In this document: piece after piece, positions 38,351 to 48,271 of the stretch
Position numbering within the stretch: position 1 is the first letter of the stretch
Layout: each line of letters begins with the position of its first letter
Assembly: GCF_900110925.1 (NCBI RefSeq)
Contig: NZ_FOFP01000010.1
Coordinates: forward strand, 62,001 to 126,000
DNA from: Pseudomonas cuatrocienegasensis
GTDB lineage: Bacteria > Pseudomonadota > Gammaproteobacteria > Pseudomonadales > Pseudomonadaceae
Direction: 5' to 3'
Length of the DNA stretch: 64,000 nt
The notes under the pieces: generated by a model
Databases searched by the model: none
Told to the model about the DNA's origin: nothing
What the model saw: only the letters and a program-made list of their open reading frames with translations
Translations under genes and position numbers: made by a program

Positions 38351-38653
38351 ATGGACCTCACACCCCGCGAAAAAGACAAACTGCTGATCTTCACCGCCGG
38401 CCTGGTCGCCGAGCGTCGCCTGGCCCGTGGGGTCAAGCTCAACTACCCGGAGACCATGGCCTACATCTCCGCCGCCCTGCTTGAAGGCGCCCGCGACGGC
38501 AGAACCGTGGCCGAACTGATGCACTTCGGCACCACCTTGCTGAGCCGCGATCAGGTCATGGAGGGCGTGCCGGAAATGATTCCGGAGATCCAGGTCGAAG
38601 CCACCTTCCCCGACGGCACCAAATTGGTGACCGTGCACCAGCCGATCGCCTGA
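38351..38653 (+). CDS. ureA: Urease gamma subunit
   Basis: Smallest structural subunit of urease, 100 aa, with the conserved [23 protein letters not shown] and [23 protein letters not shown]. The start at 38351 is fixed by the family N-terminus. A GNAT gene begins only 2 bases after it, inside the urease operon. Confidence 0.97.
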   Translation: MDLTPREKDKLLIFTAGLVAERRLARGVKLNYPETMAYISAALLEGARDGRTVAELMHFGTTLLSRDQVMEGVPEMIPEIQVEATFPDGTKLVTVHQPIA

Positions 38654-38655
38654 AC

Positions 38656-39174
38656 ATGACGTACTCGATACGTGATGCCCGTGACGACGACCTGGAAGAT
38701 ATCCGCGCGATCTTCAACGACGCGGTACTCACCACCACGGCGATCTGGATGGATGACATCGTCGACCTGGCTAACCGCCAGGCCTGGCTGGCCGCACGCC
38801 GCCAACAAGGCTACCCGGTGCTGGTTGTGGTGGACGCTGCAGACAGCGTGCTCGGCTACGCCGCCTACGGTGACTGGCGCCCCTTCGATGGCTTCTGCAA
38901 CACCGTGGAAAACTCCCTGTACGTGCGCGCTGACCAGCGTGGCCGCGGCCTCGGCGTGTTACTGCTCGGCGCGCTGATCGAGCGCGGCAGAAACGCCGGC
39001 AAACACGTGATGGTCGCCGCCATCGAGAGCAGCAACAGCGCCTCGATTCGCCTGCACCAGCGCCTGGGCTTCAGTATCACCGGGCAGATGCCCCAGGTCG
39101 GACGCAAGTTCGGCCGCTGGCTCGACCTGACTTTTATGCAACTGACTCTGACCCCCGAGAGGACCGCGCCATGA
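38656..39174 (+). CDS. GNAT acetyltransferase, Pat-like
   Basis: Acetyl-CoA dependent N-acetyltransferase of 172 aa, with the acetyl-CoA loop [21 protein letters not shown] and [27 protein letters not shown] near the C-terminus. Annotated as phosphinothricin acetyltransferase in many genomes. The P. aeruginosa protein at this position (PA4866) is reported to prefer methionine sulfone and sulfoximine. It sits between ureA (2-base gap) and ureB (ATGA overlap), so it is co-translated with urease; the benefit of that link is not known. Confidence 0.92.
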   Translation: MTYSIRDARDDDLEDIRAIFNDAVLTTTAIWMDDIVDLANRQAWLAARRQQGYPVLVVVDAADSVLGYAAYGDWRPFDGFCNTVENSLYVRADQRGRGLGVLLLGALIERGRNAGKHVMVAAIESSNSASIRLHQRLGFSITGQMPQVGRKFGRWLDLTFMQLTLTPERTAP

Positions 39175-39479
39175 TTCCCGGCGAATACCAGATCCAGGAC
39201 GGCGAGATCGAACTCAATGCCGGCCGCCGCACCCTGACCCTGAACGTGGCCAACAGCGGCGACCGGCCGATTCAGGTCGGCTCGCACTACCACTTTTTCG
39301 AGACCAACGACGCGCTGCTGTTTGACCGCGCAGCTGCCCGCGGCATGCGCCTGAACATCCCATCCGGCACGGCCGTGCGCTTCGAGCCGGGGCAGAGCCG
39401 TGAAGTGGAGTTGGTCGACCTGGCTGGTCAGCGCCGCGTGTTCGGCTTTGCCGGCCGGGTAATGGGCGAGCTGGATTAA
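39171..39479 (+). CDS. ureB: Urease beta subunit
   Basis: Structural subunit of urease, 102 aa: [45 protein letters not shown] and [13 protein letters not shown] are standard. The start overlaps the GNAT stop (ATGA). It is separated from ureC by 111 bases containing a REPIN, a larger gap than elsewhere in this operon. Confidence 0.97.
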   Translation: MIPGEYQIQDGEIELNAGRRTLTLNVANSGDRPIQVGSHYHFFETNDALLFDRAAARGMRLNIPSGTAVRFEPGQSREVELVDLAGQRRVFGFAGRVMGELD

Positions 39480-39495
39480 GCACACTTTATCAGGG

Positions 39496-39556
39496 CCTGT
39501 GGGAGGGGCTTTCGCCGCGACTCCAGCGACATCGCGGCTAAACCCCCTCCCACAGG
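39496..39556. repeat. REPIN inside the urease operon (ureB-ureC)
   Basis: CCTGTGGGAGGGGCTTTCGCCGC and GCGGCTAAACCCCCTCCCACAGG inverted around a short loop. Same family as 27331, 30548 and 48148. Confidence 0.78.
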
Positions 39557-39590
39557 GCTAAACCGAACGCACTGTGTCAGGACTTCATTG

Positions 39591-41291
<1,701 letters not shown>

Positions 41292-41309
41292 AACCCTAGA
41301 CAGGCGTCC

Positions 41310-41753
41310 TCAGGACGCCTGCTTCATCTCGTCATAGGCACTCAGGTAGTCGTCCGCCAGACGCTCTTTCTGGGTGTCGCTGAGCAGCTTGCCGGCCATC
41401 TGGAAAAAGCTGTGCTCTTCTTCCTTGAGGTGGTGGTGGACCTTTTCCGACAGGGCTTTGGCTTGCACCAGCCAGCTGGGGTTGCTGGGATCGGTTTCTT
41501 CCAGGCCTTCGACCATCTCATCCATTTCGTGGTGCTCGGCAATCGCATGGCGCGACAGGTCGACGCCGCCATCCTGCTGCATCAGGGCAATATAGAAGTG
41601 ACGCTCTTCAGCCACTGAATGCACTGCCAGTTCGTGCTTGAGCTGGGCAAACAACTCATGGCGCTCGGGCGTGTCGCCCTGGGTGGTGGTCAGTTTCTGC
41701 GCCAGTTCGCGCTGAATGTCGTGGCTGATGCGCAGGGCTTCAAAAATCGTCAT
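41310..41753 (-). CDS. Hemerythrin HHE domain protein
   Basis: Four-helix protein of 147 aa with di-iron type histidines in SHDIQREL, HELAVHSVAEERHFY, SRHAIAEHHEMDEM and HHHLKEEEHSFF. Likely binds oxygen, nitric oxide or iron; the exact role is unknown. It is convergent with ureC (18-base gap) and has no obvious operon partner. The start MTIFEALRISHDIQ has AGGTGC upstream. Confidence 0.88.
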   Translation of the reverse strand: MTIFEALRISHDIQRELAQKLTTTQGDTPERHELFAQLKHELAVHSVAEERHFYIALMQQDGGVDLSRHAIAEHHEMDEMVEGLEETDPSNPSWLVQAKALSEKVHHHLKEEEHSFFQMAGKLLSDTQKERLADDYLSAYDEMKQAS

Positions 41754-41888
41754 AGAGGCACCTCTTCCTAAGTCGGGGGAGTAGTAGCACTATGACTATT
41801 CACCCGCCCCACAGGTGCCGACTATTTTTCGGCCATGTCCCAATTGAATGTTGCATGGGCGGCTTGGGGACGAGCGGCGCGAGTAGCA

Positions 41889-41950
41889 GTAGGGTGCGCC
41901 GCGCGCACCAAGGCTCTGCAGCCTGCGCCGGTGCGCACGGCGTACCCTAC
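41889..41950. repeat. GTAGGGTGCG hairpin pair
   Basis: GTAGGGTGCGCCGCGCGCACC and GGTGCGCACGGCGTACCCTAC face each other. Same outer GTAGGG/CCCTAC ends as the 17101 and 28126 repeats, but with different arms that still pair. In the 251-base gap upstream of the hemerythrin gene; the rest of the gap shows nothing clear. Confidence 0.6.
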
Positions 41951-42004
41951 GGCCTTAGGCCCCAGCACCTGAACGTTACACAAAACGAGGACATCGTCTA
42001 TTTT

Positions 42005-42271
42005 TCAGCGCAGTTGGCTGTCCTTGCTGCCGCGCCGGTTGTAACCCGCGGCGCCACCCTGCTGGCGATCATGCTCGCTCTGGCACGCCACGCACAGGCG
42101 CACGCCGGGTACCGCCTGACGGCGCGCCTCGGGGATGGGCGCATCGCATTCTTCGCAATGCAGCAGGCTTTCACCCGTGGGCAACTGGCTGCGCGCCCGT
42201 GCGACGGCATCCTCGAGGCTGCTGTCGATCTGCTCCTGTACCGCACCATCGCTGGCCCATCCACCTGCCAT
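42005..42271 (-). CDS. DksA/TraR family C4 zinc-finger protein
   Basis: Small protein of 88 aa with a DksA-type zinc finger (CEECDAPIPEARRQAVPGVRLCVACQ) and a short helical N-terminus. It is too short to reach deep into RNA polymerase as full DksA does, so it belongs with the TraR-like short homologues; an effect on RNA polymerase is inferred. All four cysteines are present. P. aeruginosa has a similar gene near this place (PA4870). Confidence 0.88.
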   Translation of the reverse strand: MAGGWASDGAVQEQIDSSLEDAVARARSQLPTGESLLHCEECDAPIPEARRQAVPGVRLCVACQSEHDRQQGGAAGYNRRGSKDSQLR

Positions 42272-42422
42272 CGCTCACCTCCGGGGTCCGCTTATCGCAC
42301 CAACGTATGGGATTGGACAGGTATGCCGCGCAGCGGTTGCACTGGCGTAACCGGCTTACCAAGAGCGGCTAAAGCCCTTCACTTCTAGAAAAGCCAACTC
42401 GGGTTGCAGTCGCGCGTCCTGC

Positions 42423-43295
42423 TTATTCCTTGACGTCCATAAACTGCGCGGCCCAGACGATGTACTCCTCGGGCAGCGTGTACTTGTGGGTCAGTTCAGT
42501 GGCGTTGAGCGTACCCGGCTCGATACCGCGTTGCTCGGCCAGGCAGTCGTAGGTCGCCTTGATCGCCGCGAAGTAGGCAGCATGGCCGTTGACCACAATA
42601 CGCACGCCGAGCTTGGCCAGGCGTGGGTTGTCGCGCAACTTGGGGTTGCCGTAGGTCACCAGCATCAGCGGCACGCTGAGGTGCGCGGTGACCTGCTCAA
42701 GGTGGTCAAAGTCCTCGATACCGACGATGCAGATACCATCGGCGCCCGCCTCCTGATAGGCCTGGGTACGGCGAATCACTTCGTCTGCGCTGAGCACGCC
42801 GGCATGGGTCCGGGCAATGATCGACAGGTCCGGATCGACCCGTGCTTCCAGGGCCGCGCGGATTTTGCCAACGCCTTCTTCGACGCTGATCAGGTCAGTG
42901 GACTTGCGCCCGAACTGCGCCGGCAGGAGCGTGTCCTCGATGGTCAGAGCCGCCACACCGGCACGCTCCAGCTCGACCACGGTGCGCATCACGTTGAGCG
43001 CGTTACCGTAGCCATGGTCGGCGTCGGCGATTACCGGCAGGCGGCTGACACGGCCAATGCGGCTGGCCTGCTCAACGAATTCGCTGAGGGTAATCAGGGC
43101 AAAGTCCGGCGCGCCCAACACCTGCAGCGAGGCCACGGAACCACCGAGGATGCCGACCTCGAAACCCAGGTCGGCGGCGATGCGCGCCGACATCGGGTCG
43201 AAGACCGAGGCGGTGTGGTAGCAGCGGTCGGCCGCCAGCAATTGGCGGAAGGCATGACGCAGTTCGTGGTGGGAGGCGCGTTGCAGAATCGGCAT
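42423..43295 (-). CDS. Oxaloacetate decarboxylase, PEP mutase/isocitrate lyase superfamily
   Basis: Cytosolic enzyme of 290 aa converting oxaloacetate to pyruvate and CO2, as shown for P. aeruginosa PA4872. TIM-barrel signatures include the metal-binding [32 protein letters not shown] and [21 protein letters not shown] at 43295 gives the family N-terminus [20 protein letters not shown]; an in-frame upstream extension is rejected. Single gene, 93 bases downstream of a leftward periplasmic-protein gene. Confidence 0.9.
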   Translation of the reverse strand: MPILQRASHHELRHAFRQLLAADRCYHTASVFDPMSARIAADLGFEVGILGGSVASLQVLGAPDFALITLSEFVEQASRIGRVSRLPVIADADHGYGNALNVMRTVVELERAGVAALTIEDTLLPAQFGRKSTDLISVEEGVGKIRAALEARVDPDLSIIARTHAGVLSADEVIRRTQAYQEAGADGICIVGIEDFDHLEQVTAHLSVPLMLVTYGNPKLRDNPRLAKLGVRIVVNGHAAYFAAIKATYDCLAEQRGIEPGTLNATELTHKYTLPEEYIVWAAQFMDVKE

Positions 43296-43388
43296 GAAAT
43301 CATTCCAAAAACGGTGAATACAGGCCCATGAGGGCTCGACAAAAAGGACGCGATGGCAAGCACGAAGCAACCTTTGCGCCAGCCCAGG

Positions 43389-44177
43389 CTATGGCGTGGT
43401 GCGCCCGCCGCGAGGCGGCTCACCGCCGACCCAACGCTCGGCAATCGCAGCCAGGCTGCCGTCGTCTTTCATCGCCTGCAACTGCGCTTGCCAGCGCGCG
43501 ACCAGCGCCGGCGAGGTGCTGCGTGAGAAGGCGATGTAGGAATCGCTGGGCATGAAACTGAACTGCAGCTCGACCTCCTCAGGGGTCATGCCGTGCTCGG
43601 CAAGCATGCCGCGCAAGGTCGCGCTGTTGGCGACTAGCACACGGATGCGGCCGTGCTTGAACATGTTCAGCATGTGCCGCGGGCTGGGTACGCCGTACAG
43701 ATTACTCAGCCCCTGAGCCTTGAGCACTTCGTAGCTGTACCACTGCTTCGGCACCGCGAGCGTACCCTGGGCTTCGACATCAGCCAGGGTACGCAGGCGC
43801 AGGCCGCTGCCTGCGCGGGTGTAGAAGCCGGTATAACCCTCGGCGATCGGCCCAACCCATTGGAACAGCGGTTCGCGCTGCGCCGTGCGCACGGTGGCAA
43901 ATAGTGCCGTGTCGGGCTGGTGCTGAACTTCATGATAGCCCCGGGTCCAGGGCACGAATTCGATCTGCGCCGCGCTGCCGGTGCGGGCAATCAGTGCCTG
44001 CACCACTTCAACGGCCATGCCGTCAGCAACACCCTGGCGGGTAAAACTCAGCGGCGGATACTCCTCGGTGTACAGGCGCAGCTCAGCGGCCTGGCCAACG
44101 CCGGCAAGCAGCATCAGGGCCAGCAACCTTGCGGCCCATCGACTGCCTCTGCGCTGATTTACCGCGAACCCTTGCAT
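43389..44177 (-). CDS. Periplasmic solute-binding family 3 protein
   Basis: Protein of 262 aa with a signal peptide (MQGFAVNQRRGSRWAARLLALMLLAGVGQAAE, cleavage near 32) and a family 3 binding fold: LRLYTEEYPPLSFTRQGVADGMAVEVVQAL, FVPWTRGYHEV, SDSYIAFSR and LAAIAERWVGG. No transporter subunits lie near, so it is an orphan receptor. The WTRGYHEVQHQPDTALFATVRTAQRE-type segment resembles orphan sensors rather than importer components. ATG at 44177 has GAGG 8 bases upstream; GTG at 44201 is an alternative. Ligand unknown. Confidence 0.82.
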   Translation of the reverse strand: MQGFAVNQRRGSRWAARLLALMLLAGVGQAAELRLYTEEYPPLSFTRQGVADGMAVEVVQALIARTGSAAQIEFVPWTRGYHEVQHQPDTALFATVRTAQREPLFQWVGPIAEGYTGFYTRAGSGLRLRTLADVEAQGTLAVPKQWYSYEVLKAQGLSNLYGVPSPRHMLNMFKHGRIRVLVANSATLRGMLAEHGMTPEEVELQFSFMPSDSYIAFSRSTSPALVARWQAQLQAMKDDGSLAAIAERWVGGEPPRGGRTTP

Positions 44178-44416
44178 GCACTGCACCTCAACCCCGGCCA
44201 CCCCTGCGACACAGCCATCGCACAGGCGTGACAGTATGACGCGTCCAGCGCCCCTCTACCTGCCCGATTTCGTAACTTTTCCCGCCACAAAGCCCAACCG
44301 GCGTGGCGGTAGGCCGCCACTAGCGCACAACTTTGTCACAGTCGAGGCGACGGCTGGGCTGGCGGTCTGCGCCCGGGCAGGCGATCATCGGCGCTCCCCA
44401 CCGCCGCCTGAATGAC

Positions 44417-45145
44417 ATGACCGACCTCACGCCCCGCCCTGTACCCACGCACAAACCTCGGCCGATGATCGACCTGCTGGTCAGCATCCTGATTCCCTCA
44501 CTGATTTTGATGAAGCTCAGTGGTGACGCCAACCTCGGCGCTGACCGTGCCCTGGTGCTGGCCCTGGCGTTCCCGCTGTGCTGGGGTGCGTATGAGCTGA
44601 TCACCTACCGCAAATTCAACTTCATCGCCTTGCTCGGCCTGATCAGCGTGCTGCTGACCGGCGGCATCGGCCTGCTCAAACTGGACAACCAGTGGCTGGC
44701 GATCAAGGAAGCCGCGATTCCAGGGCTGATCGGTATCGCCGTGCTGGTGTCCACACGCACCCGCTACCCGCTGATCCGCACCATGCTGTTCAACAAGACC
44801 GTGCTCAATGTCGACAAGATCCAGGCGCGCCTGGAACAAACCGGCAATACCGAGCGATTCGAGGCGCGCCTGCTCACGGCCACCTACTGGCTGAGCGGCA
44901 CCTTCTTTTTCTCCTCGGCGATGAACTACGTGCTGGCCAAGTGGATCGTCATCAGCCCGGCCGGCAGCGAAGCCTTCAATGAAGAACTGGGGCGCATGAA
45001 CCTGCTCAGCTACCCGATGATCGCGATTCCGTCGATGATCATGCTGATGGCGGTGTTCTACTATTTGTGGCGCACCATCCATGGCCTGACCGGTCTCAAA
45101 CTGGAAGACGTGATGGCCAACAGCGACGCCGACAAGCAGGCCTGA
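44417..45145 (+). CDS. VC0807-type integral membrane protein
   Basis: Protein of 242 aa with about six hydrophobic helices, of the family around Vibrio cholerae VC0807, distantly like intracellular septation protein A. Function unknown. Features are ALAFPLCWGAYELITYRKFNFIALLG, TATYWLSGTFFFSSAMNYVLAKW and a cytosolic C-terminus. The ATG at 44417 lies in a 239-base divergent gap (44178-44416), which contains a small hairpin (GGCGGTAGGCCGCC region) and otherwise nothing recognised. First of four co-directional genes of membrane or chaperone type. Confidence 0.78.
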   Translation: MTDLTPRPVPTHKPRPMIDLLVSILIPSLILMKLSGDANLGADRALVLALAFPLCWGAYELITYRKFNFIALLGLISVLLTGGIGLLKLDNQWLAIKEAAIPGLIGIAVLVSTRTRYPLIRTMLFNKTVLNVDKIQARLEQTGNTERFEARLLTATYWLSGTFFFSSAMNYVLAKWIVISPAGSEAFNEELGRMNLLSYPMIAIPSMIMLMAVFYYLWRTIHGLTGLKLEDVMANSDADKQA

Positions 45146-45169
45146 GCCCTCGACAGCCGGTGCTGTGCA

Positions 45170-45622
45170 ATGCTGATCCTGTCGACCTATCTGGGGCTGT
45201 TCCTTTCCGCCCTGGCCGCGGCCAGCCTGCTGCCCCTGCAATCCGAAGCACTGCTGGTCGCCCTGTTGCTGGCCGGCCAACAACCGGTGCTGTGGCTGAT
45301 TGCGGTCGCCAGCCTGGGCAATGTACTGGGCTCGCTGCTCAACTGGTGGCTGGGCCGCTCGCTGGAGCGTTTTCGTCACGCCCGCTGGTTTCCGGTCAGC
45401 GAGAAGCGCCTGCTGCAGGCCCAGCGCGGCTACGCTCGCTACGGTCGCTGGAGCCTGTTGCTGAGCTGGATGCCAGTGATCGGCGACCCATTGACCCTGG
45501 TGGCCGGGATAATGCGCGAGCGCCTGTGGGTGTTTCTGGCCATCGTCAGCCTGGCGAAAACCACGCGTTATGCCGTACTGGCCTGGCTCACGCTGTGCGC
45601 CTCCGGTGCATGTGCCAGTTGA
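45170..45622 (+). CDS. YqaA/DedA-type (VTT domain) membrane protein
   Basis: Protein of 150 aa with four hydrophobic helices, YqaA branch of the DedA/VTT superfamily: SLLPLQSEALLVALLLAGQQPVLWLI, GNVLGSLLNWWLGR, YARYGRWSLLLSWMPVIGDPLTLVAGIMR. Relatives of DedA act as lipid scramblases or transporters; for YqaA nothing firm is known. It starts 25 bases after the VC0807-like gene and probably shares its transcript. Confidence 0.82.
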   Translation: MLILSTYLGLFLSALAAASLLPLQSEALLVALLLAGQQPVLWLIAVASLGNVLGSLLNWWLGRSLERFRHARWFPVSEKRLLQAQRGYARYGRWSLLLSWMPVIGDPLTLVAGIMRERLWVFLAIVSLAKTTRYAVLAWLTLCASGACAS

Positions 45623-45739
45623 GCAACGGGCTGGCGTCCGTGATACTGCGCAGCCTGCGCCCACAAGCCCAGGGCTGACCGAGCGCCTACAACGCGCACT
45701 ACAAACAGGGGATCAGAGTTGCAAGGGATTAAGCCGAGG

Positions 45740-46687
45740 ATGAAGCGCAGCGACCTGATCTGGACCCTGATCGGCCTCAGTGCGGTGGTGCTGTCGTGCT
45801 TTCTGCTCTATCACGAGGTGCGCACGATTTCCCTCGATGAAATCGCCGACAGCCTGAATGCCATTTCCACCCGCCACTGGTTGCTCGCCGCCGGCGCGAC
45901 CCTGGGTGCTTACTGCGCCCTGGCCTGGTACGACCGCATTGCCATTGCCCACCTGGGTAAAAAGATCCCCTGGCACTTCATCACTCTGTGCTCCTTCACC
46001 ACCTATGCACTGGCCCACAACATCGGCGCCTCGGTGTTCTCTGGCGCACTGGTGCGCTACCGGGCGTATCGCACCAAGGGCCTGTCGCCCCAGGAAATCG
46101 GCATCCTGATCGTCTTCTGCTCGTTCACCTTTGCCCTGGGCACGCTGCTGGCCACAGGTTGCGTGCTGATCCTGCAACCCTCGGTCATGCAACGTGTGCT
46201 GGACGTCCCGAGCGCCTTGGCGATGGGCATCGGCGTGCTGTTGCTGCTGCTCGTAGGCCTGTATGTGCTGGGCTCCTGGCGGCAGTTCAAGCCCTGGCGG
46301 CTGGGCAAATGGCACATCGAGTACCCGCGCCTGGGTATCGTCGCCCGCCAATTGCTGGCAGGTCCGCTGGAGCTGGCCTGCGCGGCAGCGATCATCTACT
46401 TCGCCCTGCCGGCTGAGCACAATCCGGGTTACCTGATCGTCCTCGGGGTGTTTCTGGCGTCCTTCTCGCTCGCCCTGCTGTCCCATGCCCCCGGCGGCCT
46501 GGGCGTGCTCGAAGTGAGCTTCCTTGCCGCCCTGCCCGACGTGCCCACCTCTAGCGTGCTGGCGGCACTGATCGTATTTCGCGGTTTCTACCTGCTGCTG
46601 CCCTTCGCCCTGTCACTGCTCGTGGTACTGGGCTTCGAGTGGGGCCAGTGGCGCACCCGCCGCGAAGAGCGGCAAAACCTACCTTAA
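45740..46687 (+). CDS. YbhN/UPF0104 (lysylphosphatidylglycerol synthase TM-type) membrane protein
   Basis: Protein of 315 aa with about eight helices and the family markers HNIGASVFSGALVRYRAYRTKGL and SHAPGGLGVLEVSFLAAL. It is the flippase-like membrane half of MprF without the synthase domain; the function is not established. ATG at 45740 is chosen, with AAGGGA about 11 bases upstream; an in-frame TTG at 45719 is possible. A similar gene lies close to the YgiQ-type gene in P. aeruginosa (PA4926, from memory). Confidence 0.82.
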   Translation: MKRSDLIWTLIGLSAVVLSCFLLYHEVRTISLDEIADSLNAISTRHWLLAAGATLGAYCALAWYDRIAIAHLGKKIPWHFITLCSFTTYALAHNIGASVFSGALVRYRAYRTKGLSPQEIGILIVFCSFTFALGTLLATGCVLILQPSVMQRVLDVPSALAMGIGVLLLLLVGLYVLGSWRQFKPWRLGKWHIEYPRLGIVARQLLAGPLELACAAAIIYFALPAEHNPGYLIVLGVFLASFSLALLSHAPGGLGVLEVSFLAALPDVPTSSVLAALIVFRGFYLLLPFALSLLVVLGFEWGQWRTRREERQNLP

Positions 46688-46807
46688 AAACCGGATAACC
46701 GGGGCAGCATTGCGCGCCGCACTCGCATAGAATGCGCGGCCGTTTTTGCTAGGCAGCTTTGCGCCTGGTCAGAACGGTCCGCATTCACTTCAGGAACAGC
46801 GCGCCGC

Positions 46808-48073
46808 ATGACTTATTCCACGCCCGCCCGCGCCTGCGGCATCGACTTTGGCACCTCCAACTCCACCGTCGGCTGGCTACGCCCCGATGCCGAGACGCTT
46901 ATCCCGCTGGAAGACGGCAAGATCACCCTGCCCTCGGTGGTGTTCTTCAACCTCGAAGAACGTCGCCCGGTGTATGGCCGCCTGGCCCTGCAGGAATACC
47001 TGGAAGGCTATGAAGGCCGCCTGATGCGCTCGCTGAAAAGCCTGCTGGGCAGCAAGCTGCTGAAAAGCGAAACCACCGTGCTCGGCAGCGCCCTGCCGTT
47101 CAAGGACCTGCTCGGCTTCTTTATCGGCGAACTGAAAAAACGCGCCGAAACGGCTGCAGGGCGGCCGTTCGAGGAAGTGGTGCTGGGCCGCCCGGTGTTC
47201 TTTGTCGATGATGACCCGGTCGCCGATCTGGAGGCGCAGAACACCCTGGTGGCCGTGGCGCACAAGCTCGGTTTCAAAGACGTGTCCTTCCAGTACGAGC
47301 CGATTGCCGCGGCCTTTGACTACGAGTCCGGTATCGAGCGGGAAGAGCTGGTGCTGATCGTCGATATCGGCGGCGGTACTTCGGACTTCTCCCTGGTACG
47401 CCTGGCCCCGGAGCGGCGCTCCATCGCCGACCGGCACAGCGACATCCTCGCCACCGGCGGCGTGCATATCGGCGGCACCGACTTCGACAAACAGCTGTCT
47501 CTGGCCGGCGTCATGCCGCTATTCGGCTACGGCAGTCGGATGAAGAGTGATGCGCCTATGCCCACCAGCACCCACCTGAGCCTGGCCACCTGGCACACCA
47601 TCAATGCGGTGTACTCGGCACAGTCCCAGCGCCAGCTGCAGAGCATGCGCTACGACATCGTCGACCCCACCGGCATCGACCGCCTGTTCAAGCTGATCGA
47701 GCGGCGCGACGGTCACTGGCTGGCCATGCAGGTGGAAGACAGCAAGATCGCTCTGACCGAGCAGGATGCCCGACCGATCGACCTCAGCCGCCTGGAAGAG
47801 GGCCTGGTCGCCGAACTGACCCGCGAGCTGTTTGAAGGCGCTATCGAGCCGCTGCTGGAGCGCGTGCGCGCCAGCGTCACGCAGTTGCTCGGCGATGCCG
47901 GAGTCAGTGTGGCGCAGGTCGATACCGTATTCTTTACCGGCGGTTCCAGCGGTATTCCGGCCTTGCGCCAGAGCGTCGCGGCCATGCTGCCCAATGCACG
48001 GCATGTGGAAGGCAATACCTTTGGCAGCATCGGCAGCGGCTTGGCGATCGAAGCCATGAAGCGTTACGGCTGA
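46808..48073 (+). CDS. Hsp70 family protein, YegD-like
   Basis: Actin/Hsp70-fold ATPase of 421 aa: phosphate 1 loop GIDFGTSNSTVGW, phosphate 2 DIGGGTSDFSL, adenosine loop FFTGGSSGIPAL. It stops after the nucleotide-binding domain and has no substrate-binding domain, as in E. coli YegD; its clients are unknown. It includes an insertion with GYGSRMKSDAPMP not found in DnaK. Single gene with a 120-base upstream gap containing TAGAAT as a possible -10; the REPIN and terminator follow. Confidence 0.88.
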   Translation: MTYSTPARACGIDFGTSNSTVGWLRPDAETLIPLEDGKITLPSVVFFNLEERRPVYGRLALQEYLEGYEGRLMRSLKSLLGSKLLKSETTVLGSALPFKDLLGFFIGELKKRAETAAGRPFEEVVLGRPVFFVDDDPVADLEAQNTLVAVAHKLGFKDVSFQYEPIAAAFDYESGIEREELVLIVDIGGGTSDFSLVRLAPERRSIADRHSDILATGGVHIGGTDFDKQLSLAGVMPLFGYGSRMKSDAPMPTSTHLSLATWHTINAVYSAQSQRQLQSMRYDIVDPTGIDRLFKLIERRDGHWLAMQVEDSKIALTEQDARPIDLSRLEEGLVAELTRELFEGAIEPLLERVRASVTQLLGDAGVSVAQVDTVFFTGGSSGIPALRQSVAAMLPNARHVEGNTFGSIGSGLAIEAMKRYG

Positions 48074-48147
48074 TTAGCGGCGCGCTGCCCCCGCAGTACG
48101 GATGCAATCCGGGCTATCAGAGCCGCATAGCAGCTGACTGCAAAAAC

Positions 48148-48207
48148 TCGCGGCTAAAGCCCCTCCCACTGGACCTGATGCGCTTGTGGGAGGGGCTTTA
48201 GCCGCGA
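48148..48207. repeat. REPIN after the YegD gene
   Basis: TCGCGGCTAAAGCCCCTCCC and GGGAGGGGCTTTAGCCGCGA inverted with a 17-base loop; arms identical to the 30548 copy. Confidence 0.8.
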
Positions 48208-48228
48208 CAAAACCGCAAACGCCCCCAT

Positions 48229-48259
48229 AAAAAACGCCAGCACGAAGCTGGCGTTTTTT
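48229..48259. terminator. Bidirectional terminator between YegD and YgiQ genes
   Basis: AAAAAACGCCAGC, loop ACGAA, GCTGGCGTTTTTT. Works in both directions for the two convergent genes, 13 bases after the ygiQ stop. Confidence 0.9.
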
Positions 48260-48271
48260 ATTTCCGCACAA

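Noticed and set aside
41792..42388. Plus-strand open frame of 198 codons between hemerythrin and oxaloacetate decarboxylase genes
   Set aside because: It spans a palindromic repeat and the antisense of the DksA-like gene, and matches no family.
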